A stretch of DNA of 64,000 nt from Sepiola atlantica (Eukaryota > Mollusca > Cephalopoda > Sepiida > Sepiolidae): contig CAUVYP010000587.1 in NCBI GenBank assembly GCA_963556195.1, forward strand, positions 1,240,001 to 1,304,000, given 5' to 3'. The notes under the pieces were generated by a model that had not been told where the DNA came from, did not search any database, and worked only from the letters and a program-made list of their open reading frames with translations. This document shows, one piece after another, positions 23,170 to 34,345 of the stretch. A program made the translations under genes and the position numbers. Every line of letters starts with the position of its first letter. Position 1 is the stretch's first letter.

Positions 23170-23760
23170 ACACGGCAGATAAATGTACCTTTAAAAATAG
23201 TGAATGTTACAGATGTCATGAGACAGGACATATCCGCAGAAAGTGAAGGCAGCAACAAGATACATTCTTAAAAATAACTAAAGAGAGCGATGCAATGAAT
23301 GTGGTGGATGAAGAACAGACAGTTGAAACAGGATTCACTATGGAAAGGTTAAATCTGGATGAGAGGGAGGTTCGGCAAGAAGAATTGAATTCATACAATA
23401 TTTCCAACCTACGAACACCACCGGTAAAGGTGGAGCTGTTGTTAAACAAAAAAAAAGTTGTCATGGAGATAGATACAGGAGCATCTTGTACGGTCATTAG
23501 TCTAAAAAAAGTAAAGAGCTCGGTAGGATTCAGGATTTTAAAAAGCGCAGTAAAACTGACGACTTATATGGTAAGATAGTAAACCCTCAGGGGACAAGAG
23601 TTGTAGAGGTATTACATGAAGGACAGGTGAACTGTTATCACTACTGGTTGTGAAAGAAGAGGTACAAACACTACTGGGTAAATATTGGATGACAAACTTC
23701 ATCCAAGGGCGATAACTTGATACATTATATTCCTCCATTGTTAGATGGATCAATCAACAT
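23170..23760 (+). pseudogene. G1 gag zinc knuckle and protease
   Basis: After the nested element the G1 frame resumes with HTADKCTFKNSECYRC, then HETGHIRRK: the second half of one CCHC knuckle and a second knuckle whose last Cys codon is now a stop (TGA). Downstream an aspartic protease is seen as VVMEIDTGASCTVISL (DTG near 23470-23480). The frame breaks before the second protease motif. Only about 35 bases separate this remnant from the RNase H part, so the RT core (with its YVDD box) is deleted. Confidence 0.75.
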
Positions 23761-23796
23761 AGTCTCTTAACTTAAATGGAGCTCTATTAACCAAAT

Positions 23797-24300
23797 TTGT
23801 CCACACAACTTGAGCCACTGCACAGTTTAATGCGGAAAGGCACAGTTTGGAAGTGGGAAGCCTTACAACAAAAAGCTTTTGAAGAGACAAAGAAAATGCT
23901 GTGTACACCACCCCTACTGACTCATTTGTGCAAGTGGATGCTTCTCTTTATGGCTTGGGAGCTGTGTTGGCTCATAGGATGGAAGATGGCAGTGAAAAGC
24001 CAGTATGTTACATTTCCCGAACGCTCTCAGATGCTGAACGGAATTATGCGCACTTTATAAAGGAAGGGCTAGCCTTGGTTTTTGCAGTGAAGAGGTTACA
24101 TCAATATCTTTTTGGAAACCTCTTCACGATGTTCACCGATCACAAACCGTTGTTGGGTCTATTTGCAGAGAACAAGCCAATTCATGCTATGGCAGCTGCC
24201 CGAGTACAACGTTGGGCTCTATTCTTGACTGCCTATAATAAAAACTAGAATACCGAACTGGAGCCCTCAATAGTAATGCGGACTGTTTGAGTCGTCTTCC
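23797..24300 (+). pseudogene. G1 RT thumb and RNase H
   Basis: LEPLHSLMRKGTVWKW followed by QQKAFEETKKMLCTPPLL is the connection after the RT palm. After a one-base shift near 23920 comes FVQVDASLYGLGAVLAH (the catalytic D of the Gypsy RNase H, normally DAS), then YISRTLSDAERNYAH and FTMFTDHKPLLGL (TDHKPL is the hallmark). It ends with ARVQRWALFLTAYN and, after a stop, NADCLSRLP-like codons near 24277-24300. The upstream RT motifs are absent. Confidence 0.8.
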
Positions 24301-24499
24301 ACTGGAGGTTCATGAAAAAGATATATCTAAATCCACTAATGAAATATTTATGATGGACCTTGCTTAAAAGCTCCAGTGAAGGTTGAAACTGTGAGAGCAG
24401 AGACTAGGAAAGATCCGATCTTGAGTCGGGTATACAAATTCACCATGAATGGCTGGAATGGGGTCAGTTGGAGTAAACATTTAAAGCCCTATTTTGATA

Positions 24500-25430
24500 A
24501 ACGGGAGGAACTGACCTGGTAAGGTGGTGTGTTACTGTGGGGAAGCAGGATTATTATTCCTCCTAATTTGAGAGGAAAAGTTCTGCAGCAACTACACCAG
24601 ACTCATGTAGTTATTGTGAGGATGAAAGCATTATCTAGAAGCTATGTATGGTGGTTAACACTGGATGGAGATATTGAGTGGACCGTCAAGAGGTGTGAAA
24701 GTTGTGTGCTAAATCAGAAACAGCCCAACAGAACTCAGATTCATTGTTGGGAAAGGATTTACATAGACTATGCAGGTCCAGTTTTTGGACACATGTTTTT
24801 AATAGTGGTTGATGCCTATTCCAAATGGATGGAGGTTTGCATAATGAAGACATCCACTGCTGCAGCTACCATGGAGAAGTTCAGGAGAATCTTTGCGACT
24901 CATGGGTTGCCTCTGCCGGTTGTGAGTGACAAAGGCCCTTGTTTTTCCGATGATGAATTTAGGAGGGTTTTTAGAGGCAAATGGAGGTAAACACATATTC
25001 ACGGCTCCTTAACATCCCTCGTCCAACGGGGAGGCGAAACGCAGTGTGCATACATTCAAGGAAACAATGAAGAGGATGGACAAAGACACAAAAACATCTC
25101 TTGAAAAAAAAGTCAACAGATTCCTTTTTAACTACAGGACAGCTCCACCCACAGTAACTGGGGTTCCTCCTGCTGAATTGCTATTCAAGCGACAATTAAG
25201 AACAGCCTTTCATCTGTTACAGCCAAACAAGTTTAAGAGCAGGGTGTACAACTACAAAATGGAGAAGGGTACTAAGATCATGACACCGTTCCGAAATAAT
25301 GGGGTGAATGATCCAGTCCTTGTGAGGAATTTTGGCCCTTGTCAACGGTGGCTGGAGGGCATCATTACAAGGCAGTTGGGTAATGTCAATTTTTAGGTAG
25401 AGACCGAGAGAGGAGTTACACGGAAACATT
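24500..25430 (+). pseudogene. G1 integrase, degraded
   Basis: The H2C2 zinc-binding domain is visible with H-x(3)-H in QLHQTHVVIV and C-x2-C in RCESCVLNQ. The catalytic core has IDYAGP (first Asp), VVSDKGPCFSDDEF (second Asp; the usual N of DNGP is K here) and, after a stop and shift near 24990, SNGEAKRSV (the Glu). A C-terminal part with NYRTAPPTVTGVPPAELLF follows. All three D-D-E acids are present but frame breaks at 24528 and 24990 prevent a full protein. The reading ends near 25396 and no 3' LTR similar to 18818-18977 was found after it. Confidence 0.8.
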
Positions 25431-26148
25431 CAGATCAGATCATTAAAAGAACAATCTTGGTGCTAGACTTAATACTACCATTAAAGGGTCAAGAGCGAAT
25501 ACAACTAACCAATCAACGACCGTGTTATAAATTCCAATAACACGTGATATATTTGTAAATAAGTGAAAGAGAAAAAACACGGTGGCGCTAGATAATATTC
25601 CTAAAGCGAAAATAAAGGAAAATCAAAAGTCAATGGAATTGAAGCAATTCTTCGTTAGACAACAGGGTTATTTCTATTGCATAGCAAATACAAATCTTCT
25701 ATTTCTAATAATTAAAAAATATATTGAAATATGCTCAGATGCATTTATAAACATTCAAGACCAGGTTCTATGTATGCCTTCCAGACTCGATCCCGAGCAA
25801 TCAACACCCTCTAGACCCAGTCCTAGATATCCAAGATCTAGTTACAGACATCCCAGACACGCTTCTAGAACAGGTTTGCGATTTTCCAGATAGGTGTGTA
25901 AGCCTTCCAAATCGTGTTCTACAGTTTCTACATTTCGTTCTAAACGTTTAGATCCGGTTCCATATCTCCAACTTTGTTCCAGATCTTCTATATTTTGTTC
26001 CAGACAGCTTTCCAGACCTGGTAGACTAAATCAATCGAATTTTCACTGACAAAATTTAAAATGTTCAACTTTTAGTGTAGACTGTGCAACAAGTCGTTAA
26101 TATGTTAATTTTCAAACAGAGAGACACACCATGGATAAAGCACACACA
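25431..26148. other. Sequence after G1 integrase, no gene
   Basis: No 3' LTR was identified. TGTTATAAATTCC at about 25521 has the right first bases but does not match the 5' LTR beyond them. The rest is AT-rich, with a short stretch rich in TCCAGA/CTAGA words (25770-26030) that may be an old minisatellite. Confidence 0.4.
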
Positions 26149-26240
26149 CTCACTTTGCCATCTTCCACTCTCGTTAGAGTGCTGTGCACGTATAGAAGGG
26201 GTCTCGTCTCAGAGAGAGTATCGTTATTGTGACCGTTCTA
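26149..26240 (+). repeat. tRNA-Asp-like repeat, copy 1
   Basis: Similar over about 90 bases to 26600-26695: both have CTCACTTTG, then CTCGTTAG, then a box-B-like GGGGT(T/C)... word, then a GTTATTGTGA/TTTTTGTGA word. In this copy the box B is poorer. Probably a decayed SINE. Confidence 0.4.
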
Positions 26241-26599
26241 CACGTTAGGGTCACCCAGAGCGTTAGATAACGTCAATTCTTGCCCTGTGCACTATAATAC
26301 TTCCATAATTATTCAGTCGGGTCGACTGGTAATCTTAAATGATATGGTAATTCTGTACGCATGTCCAATAATAATTCTCTCAGATGACCTTGTGCCACTA
26401 TACTCGAGGGGGGTTAAATGTCCCAAGAATAGCATGTCTAATTGTGCTCTTACATGCACGAGCAGAGTTATTAAGAACTGACAAGGTTGATGCAACGCCA
26501 ATCAGTTAATAATAGAAAAATCAATTGAAAAACTGTTGTACAAACCTGTTCAGTTTCGTCAATTCGTCTGTCTCCTGAAATATTCGCAGGTTACAAATT
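26241..26599. other. Sequence between the two tRNA-like repeats
   Basis: No gene. Two opposite short frames (26287-26481, 26313-26501) have no recognisable domain. Confidence 0.35.
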
Positions 26600-26695
26600 A
26601 CTCACTTTGTCCGCTTACATCCTCGTTAGTGTGCTCTACCCGTAAGGAACGGGGGTTCATCTCGTAGTGAGTTTTGTTTTTGTGATCTGGGCTTG
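26600..26695 (+). repeat. tRNA-Asp-like repeat, copy 2
   Basis: TCCTCGTTAGT (26620-26630) equals the first 11 bases of the common animal tRNA-Asp, and GGGGGTTCATCTC (about 26651-26663) corresponds to a shortened box B arm. The middle is too short to fold as a tRNA, so a tRNA-derived SINE or degenerate tRNA is inferred. Confidence 0.45.
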
Positions 26696-26734
26696 TTCAT
26701 CAACCACTTGTCTTTCCTTCTTGGATAGGGGCAA

Positions 26735-27125
26735 TAAATGAGTCTCTAACCTAATAGTTCCCACACTGTCTGCTAAGCTTCAACCCCTGTCCCATCGCCG
26801 CAATGTTGCATATCTGTGCTTGTCTTACAACTACTTCAATGGAATATTCCACGTAACGTAATTAACCCCGACCAATCTGACAAGCATCACAATCCCACAC
26901 CTTTATTATAGAGGTCCCCAGATTTCCGAATGCTTTCTATTCTAATAGTTTGATGTCTCGATCCGTTGGACTTTGGAATCCCCCCCTGCGCTCTTTTTCC
27001 GTACGTTTTACGTTTCTATGGCAGCGTGCTATTTGGAGGTAAATAGAATTAAAAAAGAAATCCACCAATGCATACTCCCAAACTTTAACCTTAACGCCAA
27101 CCCTAACCCTAACCCTAACCCGACT
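26735..27125 (+). mobile_element. LINE family A RT C-terminal fragment
   Basis: The plus strand encodes VPTLSAKLQPLSHRRNVA and then CLSYNYFNG (26758-26840), matching the C-terminal domain of the other LINE A copies. After a frame break comes VPRFPNAFYSNS followed by SVGLWNPP (26910-26985). It ends in a stretch including NLNANPNPNPNPTG whose codons are a CCCTAA-type run (27099-27121). 5'-truncated and broken. Confidence 0.7.
27099..27121. repeat. Short telomere-like (CCCTAA)n run
   Basis: About 3.7 copies of CCCTAA with no mismatch. It lies inside or at the end of the LINE fragment and gives Asn-Pro repeats in that frame, so it may belong to the LINE 3' end rather than to a former telomere. 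Confidence 0.8.
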
Positions 27126-30100
27126 GGTTACATCAACTACAACTCTCTCATAACTTTCGTATTGTTTTTGCTTCATCTTCAGACACTGTATCGAATTAAA
27201 GCTTTTCCCTCTAATATGGCTGGAACTGATCTAATCAGTTCCGGTGGTAATATCTATACTCCTTTCCATCCATTGATATTCCATTATTGTGGCCTCTTGT
27301 TTTAAGGAAGACAATAACCTCGCATGTGTATCATCACGTAAATATCTTCCTACATATACAAGCTTTTCTAAACGTATCTTCTCCCGTGTCTCTCTTTTCT
27401 TATATCTATTATCCTCCTAATAAAGAATTATTTTCATCATATTGTTGATATTGAAGTGTCGTGGAACTTTTATGCGGTTTAATTTCCGTTGGGGTCTTTC
27501 CGTAGATGTCTTTCTGCTGGGCGCCTTAAAATGTTGTTTTGTTTAACAATTATTCAGTCCAACTCAGGGATAAACAATCAATTTGTTCCACATAATAAAA
27601 ATATTGTTGATTCCATCGATTTTTTGTTTTACTCCAAAATAAAATATAACTATTTTCCATTATTTATTTTATTTCAGATTTGCAGTTTTAAAGTCGGATG
27701 TTCTTTTTCTTCTTTTCCCTTTGAGTTTCATAATGTGTTGTATTTTGCTGTGCTTAAAAGAACGATGTCACACACGAATATATAAATATATAATGATACA
27801 CCTTTATTGTCGGTGGCGATAAACGAGTGAAGAACGAAGACGCAGTTACAGTAACTTGACGGGGTGTTTTTCTCGGGCACAAATCGCCAATTGACATCAG
27901 GTTCGTGTTGATATTTTATAACAATCTGTGACACTCACAAACACCTGTGGGACTTCGCTGTCAATGTAGCAACACCCCCGGGATATATATTCGGTGATGT
28001 GGGTTTTCCTTCTTCCGGTAACCTTTGCAGGTGGTTTCAATCAACCGTTATTTTATTTCTGACAATACACTATGTTTTTCTTTTCCAGACCAAGTGGCTT
28101 GACTCCGGTTGTTTAAATACCATTATATCTCTACTAAACCTTATATGAATTCCACAACAAATGATTATGCTCGTATGAATCGATCGGAATATTTCGGTTT
28201 TGCTTAGTGATGTTTACTTGCTTGTTTCTGTCACATTATGGATGACCCAATGTCAGATTTGTGTGTGTGTGTGTAGGCTCGTCTTTTTTGTTCGGATTAT
28301 TGTTTTTGTTGATTAGTTTTTTTTGTTTTTTTTTGTACAACAATTTGTGTTGCTGTGCCACTAGATTGTATATTCGTGTGTATATCTGGGGGTTTTCTTT
28401 GTTTCCACGCACGCATAAGACATATTTTTGAACTCTTGTTTGGCTTTTGTTTTTAGTTTTTACTTTGTTCAAAGTTTCTTTCGCTAAATTAGATTAATAT
28501 TTAAATTTATTTGTTTTTATTTTATTTTAGTTTGATACAGTTTAGCGTTGAGAAGAAGTTTGTTCTTTTTTATATTGTATCGTAAGATGGGATTTGATTT
28601 CAGCAGTTAGCGTGTTTAACGTCGGAGAATCACCAGTGAGTTTTCGATCACGTCGGAGTCACCAGTTATGGCAAAGAGTTCCGAACAAAGGTTAAGAGAT
28701 GCCTATATATGGCGGCATGTACTTCCAACGCTCGGGGTACCATATTTATTTAAGGAATCCCACGTGGTATGATGCATTTATATTAGATTGGCCTTGATTA
28801 ATACAAGGTTTTTAATTCTTATCTTATAGTGATAAATATTGTTATCCGGTCACAAATCATTTTTAGGGAAATATTATTATGAGTTAATAATGGAGGTTTA
28901 CCTAGCGTTTTGTGACCTATTTGCGTTACGCACAGAATGTAAAATATGAGATTATTCATCCACGTGGGAAACCAAAATTAAAAAAATAAACAAAAAAAGG
29001 AAAGGAAGAAAACATTATTATTATATTGGAACGGGGAAGGAAATGAAAAGATAAATGACAATAATAGTATTTATTAAAATAACATTTAAGAAAATCAGTT
29101 CATTTTTGGATAATAAAACTTAAGTTTCTTACACGAATAAAAATGTTCAGTTTGTTACACGAGTGAAATATTCGCTGGAAAGTTCGTGTTTGTATGAATG
29201 CGTGTGTATGTGCGAGCGTTGTTGATGTAAAGTTATGTATGTATATTATTGGCTATTGTTTGTGTGTCTGGGTAAGAGTTCTTTGTTCATGGTGATGGGA
29301 GATGGAAGATGTTACCTTCTTTTTGACTTGCGCCCCCTTTCCATATCGTGCGTTATAGCCTGGAACCAAAGGGTGAAAATGAGAGAAGTCGCGACTCGTT
29401 GCTTCTTTTTTATAAAGGGTCAAATCTCGCGTGGTCAAACTAACGTGACGGTCCCTGATTGGCCGGAATTTTCAGCCAACGTGTTTTTCGAGACGTTCCC
29501 TGTTCTTTTCGTCAAAGCAAAGGAAAGAGTATTAAAACAACACGGAGAAAGAAAAGGAGTCGTAATAAAGGACATTTGCTTTCTGAATATCCCCTTGGCC
29601 CGTCGTAGCTTTTGCTACAATACATTAACGCGTATCATTGTATTATTTGCTATATTTATTTATTATAATTATTTGGTTAATTGTTTCTTTGTCAGTTATT
29701 GTTTTGTTTGTTTAAGTAAAGTTGCATTTCCTCACACAACTAAAATATCACTCTTAATTAAGGTTAAGCTTTCCAATAAAAAATCTTTTGAACTTATGAC
29801 CTAACGATGCCTTAATATTTCTGCTATTGCATTGCTTAAATTTCTGCTTACTTTTTTCACTACAAAATTTGAACCACGCCTATTTTTTTATTTAGCAGAA
29901 ATATCTTGAAGTTTTATAGATGTCGCATGTCTTTTTTGTTGGAAATGTCGTCATAACTGTTTGTTAACAACACCATTATTTCAATAAATTTACATAAGTA
30001 TTGCATTGTAATTTATCATTATTATTGACACACAGATAAAATCATACTTGTAGTAATATAATCGTGTATAATCGTTCGATAAGTATTGACCGAAAGTAAC

Positions 30101-30189
30101 ATTTTGAAACCGTACTACCCATGAAAAACAAATCTTCCACTTGATAAAAACAAAAAAAAATATTAAAATCTAACAATGCTGTGAATTTA
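27126..30189. other. Long AT-rich stretch, no gene recognised
   Basis: I looked for coding hallmarks on both strands and found none. The longest frame (29235-29804 plus, 189 codons) starts with a hydrophobic stretch, has biased composition, and lacks a domain I recognise. A segment 27766-27933 starts TGTCACA and ends TGTGACA and is LTR-like in composition but has no target duplication. A T/G-rich zone lies at about 28260-28330. Confidence 0.45.
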
Positions 30190-30600
30190 ATGTAAATTTC
30201 AAATCGATTCTATTTTTGCGAATTTCTTTAATCAATATCTATTACACGTGTATATAAGTTTTCAAATTTTAAATCTTAACGATATTCTAACGATTCTATT
30301 TTTCCACATATATTTTGTTGCGAATTTTTTTAATCAATGTTTATTATACGTGTATATAAGTTTTCAAATTTAAAATTGTAACGATATTCAACCGATTCTA
30401 TGTTTTACACGTACATTTACTTGCTAATTTCTTTAATCAATATTTATTACACGTGTATACAAGTTTTCACATTTTAAATCTTAACGATATTCCAACGATT
30501 TATTTTTTGCGAATTTCTTTAATCAATATTTATTACGCGTTTTATAAGTTTTAAAATTAAAGATCGTAACGATATTCCAACGATAGAAATGTTGTCAATA
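30190..30600. repeat. ~102-bp tandem repeat with CACGTG and TATA-like word
   Basis: Four units are recognised by TTAATCAAT words at about 30229, 30331, 30434 and 30520 (spacing 102, 103, 86). Each unit contains (C/T)ACGTGTATATAAG or a decayed form, then TTTTCAAATTTAAA, then TAACGATATTC. CACGTG is intact in units 1 and 3. Confidence 0.8.
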
Positions 30601-32014
30601 CTTCAGTTTGGATCGACATTCCCACATAGACAGGGATATTTACTCGTGTTGTGACCATTAAAAACGTCTTAACATGCTTTTTCGGTATTTTTGAGCAAGA
30701 TGTCAGAAATTAAAACTCAGGAGGTCTCAGGGTACGAATGATCAGATTCCCCAGCAGTTTCTAAGCATATATGTATTTAACCATTAGCGTATTTCATTTG
30801 AAATAGATAATTATTGGTTGTGTTATTTTACCAATTTTCTCTATGCATGAATTATCTCCTCTCATGGGTGAATGAATAAGAGACAGGTTCCTTTCCTTTT
30901 ATTATTGAAGTTCGCTTTAATTATTCATAAACAAATCAGTGACGTGTATCGTGATACATGCCAGTAAGTTTTTAGCACAAAAAAGCAGAACTGAATCGCA
31001 CAAATGAAAAGGTTTTACTCAATTTACAACTCGTCAAACAGGATCTTTTTTTTCCTACGTCATCGTTTAAATCAGTAAAAAATACAACAAAATGAATCAT
31101 GTTTATAAACGTGACCGTCTATATTTCTGTGTGGGTGTCGTCTTTGTTTTTTACACATGGTTCTCATATATATGCATATAACGCCATTTATATATATTAA
31201 AAATAAACACACACAATATATATGTCTTCAAAATTAATAATATAATGAAAGCCAAAGAACAACAATATTTAATCCACAAGTAACACACTCCACAGAAACA
31301 CCCCCACTGCTAACAATACAGAAGCATCCCACTGTTCCGTAATACTAGCGACAGTGGTACTATCCTAACACTAGTATACCGCCTCCACACACACACAAAA
31401 ATATATAATATATAAAGTTAGGTATATTTATATTGTTTATATAGTTGTATATACAAGAGTTACTGCTAAAATAATTTACCGATTATTATGACTTTTCGAC
31501 GCATCTGCTTGGCGTAAGGGATCAACATGTGGGATATATTTAGTTCAATTTAGTGTCATGTAAAGCCGATAAAAACGGGGTGGAAGCTCTCGGAAAAATT
31601 CACATACCTCCAAGTTTTTGTTAACTGTTCACAATAGGTAGTAGAAATCAATTAATAAATATTCCCCACATTTTAGTTTTTTTGGAGAATTTATGAAAAG
31701 AGTTTCATGGGGTAAATCATTTGTATTGGAAGGACGTTGGGTACTCCTAGGCTAAAGACATGAAGGTTGCGTATTGTCTTTATATATGTTTTTAAAAATC
31801 AAGAAAACTTACACTAAGTACCTACTTAGAGTTTTTCTTCTTCATTAACCTTTACTGTTTGCCCAAACTAATGGAAAGAAGAAAATGCACATTGGATACA
31901 TTTTCGGCAGCCCTGTAACTCTCGCTGCCACTACTTCGTCCCTAAGTCATTTCCATGAGCGATTTCTCCGACAAAGGGGGAATAAAATGTGCTGTACTCT
32001 GGGTCAGCAGTTGT
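30601..32014. other. AT-rich sequence, no gene
   Basis: Nothing recognisable. Short simple runs (TA, CA) occur at 31170-31230 and 31385-31400. Confidence 0.4.
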
Positions 32015-32049
32015 TTAGTAGGAAAAGAATTTTGAAATGACTTTGTAGT

Positions 32050-32240
32050 CGGATGTAAACGTTGTACCTGGACTGACGTTATCTGACTGATTCTTTAAGA
32101 ACCCGAACCTTCCAAAGAGGCTGTCCATCAGCAGCTGCATAATACATCGGCTGCTGTATTGCCATTTACTTAATGGACTCTTAGACCATGCAGTAATTTC
32201 TGGTTGGAACTCCCGAGGCCATATTAGTGGCAACTGCTGC
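32050..32240 (+). other. LINE B 5' block shared with LINE A
   Basis: The reverse complement shares the words GGCCTCGGGA and TATTATGCAGCTGCTGATGG-like sequence with 4941-5040. The coding-like reading on minus (WPREFQPEITAW, then CIMQLLMDS) parallels the plus-strand reading near LINE A. Position just upstream of the endonuclease is the same in both. Confidence 0.5.
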
Positions 32241-32309
32241 GTCTTTTCTTTCGTCAATAGTTTACAAAAAATATATTTCTTTTACTCTCTGTGTGTTCTT
32301 CTCTTAAAC

Positions 32310-32382
32310 CCCTTTCCTGACCTCTTCTGACCTCTTCTGACCTCTTCTGACCCTTTCTGAACTCTACTGACCTCTTCTACGA
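32310..32382. repeat. Short tandem repeat (TGACCTCTTC-type)
   Basis: About six copies of an 11-12-base unit, CTTCTGACCTCT, the outer ones diverged. Confidence 0.8.
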
Positions 32383-32459
32383 AACTGCAATTATCATCAT
32401 GAATCCTCAAAAGCAAAACATAAGTATAAAAAGAGAGTCCTAATTTCTAACGTAGATCC

Positions 32460-33000
32460 CTTCTACCAGGTCTTCTTTTCCAACATTAAGGGTTCTACGT
32501 TCAAACCTTCCAGAGGTTGAAATCAATTTACAGGAGACCAAACCGTACCTGTTCTTTCTGTGCCAAACTGACCGTCAGTTTGTATAGATGAATTCATGAT
32601 CATAGGTTATTCCAACATGACCTCAAAACCCGCCACTCAACATCGCCATGGTCACGGAGTCTGTGCCTAAATCAGGGATGGTTTTCAATATGGTAAGGAC
32701 TTCTCTAAAGAAGACCCTGATACTCCCAAAATATGTTTCTGTGTTCCACTCGTCCTTTGATCTCTACCGTCCTGTCGCCGAAGGGGTTACTGTTATTGGG
32801 AACATTTCTGACAAACTAGACAAGATCCTGGCTGTTCATCCTTCTGCTAGCATCCATGTCTGTGTCGACTTCAATGTTCACAATGTTGAGTGGAAGTTCA
32901 TTCGAACAAACATGATGAAGAAAGGTTCAACGGTGACTTTTCTCTTGAATATAAGCTTACACAAATTGTTGACAAACCCATACGCATAATCGATGATGAT
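32460..33000 (+). pseudogene. LINE B endonuclease, degraded
   Basis: Frame-broken but readable: NIKGSTFKPS near 32485 corresponds to the NIRGL motif, SASIHVCVDFNVHNVEW (about 32848-32898) to the GDFNAHH motif with the Gly changed to Val, and DHSLVSIRI near 33075 to the SDH motif, where the Asp-His pair remains. Confidence 0.65.
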
Positions 33001-33334
33001 GGACATTTTTGTCTTGACAATTTTCCCTGAACAGTGCACAACTAGTGTCCTGTCTCTACCGGGTATCTTCGATCACTCACTTGTCTCAATAAGAATTCAA
33101 ACGGAATTAGCAATTCCTACGTATAATCTTTAAAATTACTCAAAGACTTGTCTTCCAGGGATTTGGAAGAATAACAAAAAAGGTCTTAAACAGATGTAAG
33201 ACATCTATCCGAACTATCAGTAATGGACCTGAGGTAATTTCCTCAGCATCTGGCAGAGCCAAAATTTTCGTTACAAACTTTGCAGCACATCCTACCATAT
33301 GTAATCAGAGCTACCTACCCCAGAATTCCCCCTA

Positions 33335-34340
33335 ATGACCCAAAAAACCCTAAGCGATATCCGAATGACTGTACGGGATGTTGCCAAACTCATCAAGAAC
33401 CTTGATGCCAATAAGACAACTGGTTCCGCCAACATTCCAGTCATAGAACTCAAGAAGCTGCAACCAGAAATAACCCATATACTTACAAAGTTGTACCATC
33501 GTTGCTTAAAGGATAAATGCTTTCCATCACCTTGGAAGACTTCGCTTGTCTGCCCAATATTTAAAAATAAGGGAGATCGGTCCTCTGAATCTCAGTACAG
33601 ACCAATCAGCATTTGCGTCGTAAGTTGCTTTAATCTGTAATAAATCAAGAGGTTGTCAACAACCTACACAGAAACAATCTACTTAGTGGCAAGCAATATG
33701 GATTTCGTCCTGCTATATCTACAGCTGATCTGCTGACATTAATATCGCACAGGGAATCTATAGATGGGGGCTTCGCTTCTAGAGCGATAACACTTGATAT
33801 ATCAAAGGTATTCGATACGGTTGGCACAAAGGTTTTATTCACAAACTTGCTAGCTATGGAATATCTGGAAATGTCATCAGAACCATCAAACGATTTCTCT
33901 ACGATTGGTCTGCTAAGGTATTCGTTTACAAACAAAAGTCAGAAGCTAAATTATCAATGCCGGCGTATCCCAGGGATCAATTCCTGGCCCAACCTTCGTT
34001 CTGATCTTCATCAACGATCTCCCAAATCGTATCCTGAAATCATTCGTTGATATCTACGCAGAAGACACAATTATCTATGACAGCACCTCAGAAAGCACTG
34101 ATGACCAAGATCATTTTGACTCTTCATCTTCCGATTTGGAGCACGTAGTACAATGGGGGGAAATGGTGGCTTGTCACTTTTAACGTCTTCAAAACCAAGC
34201 TTCTCTCTTTTCACCATCAACGCTCGGATCCTCATTTCTCCCCACTTGTAATTAAGGGCTTTGCTTAATGAAACCCCGATACTTGATAACCTCTTCAGAC
34301 TGACTCTTACCCCAGATCTAAAATGGAAGACTTCCATCAA
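33335..34340 (+). pseudogene. LINE B reverse transcriptase, inactive
   Basis: Visible RT motifs in order: DVAKLIKNLDANKTTGS (fingers), SPWKTSLVCPIFKNKGD and SQYRPISI (33520-33610), then after a shift KQYGFRPAISTADLL and ITLDISKVFDTV (the first catalytic Asp region, 33680-33820), and GPTFVLIFINDLP (33985-34025) followed by DIYAEDTIIYDS near 34050-34085. The last is the (F/Y)ADD box with Asp replaced by Glu, which would by itself remove catalysis. Several frame breaks occur. Confidence 0.8.
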
Positions 34341-34345
34341 ATGGG

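Noticed and set aside
25521..25570. 3' LTR of G1
   Set aside because: Begins TGTTAT like the 5' LTR but similarity stops after that word.
27766..27933. Possible solo LTR (TGTCACA...TGTGACA, 168 bases)
   Set aside because: The termini are suggestive and AATAAA is present on minus, but the flanks AACGA and CTCAC do not match and no second copy exists in the window.
29235..29804. 189-codon plus-strand open frame
   Set aside because: No domain or family seen; composition follows local T-richness; no splice or promoter evidence. It was not called a gene.
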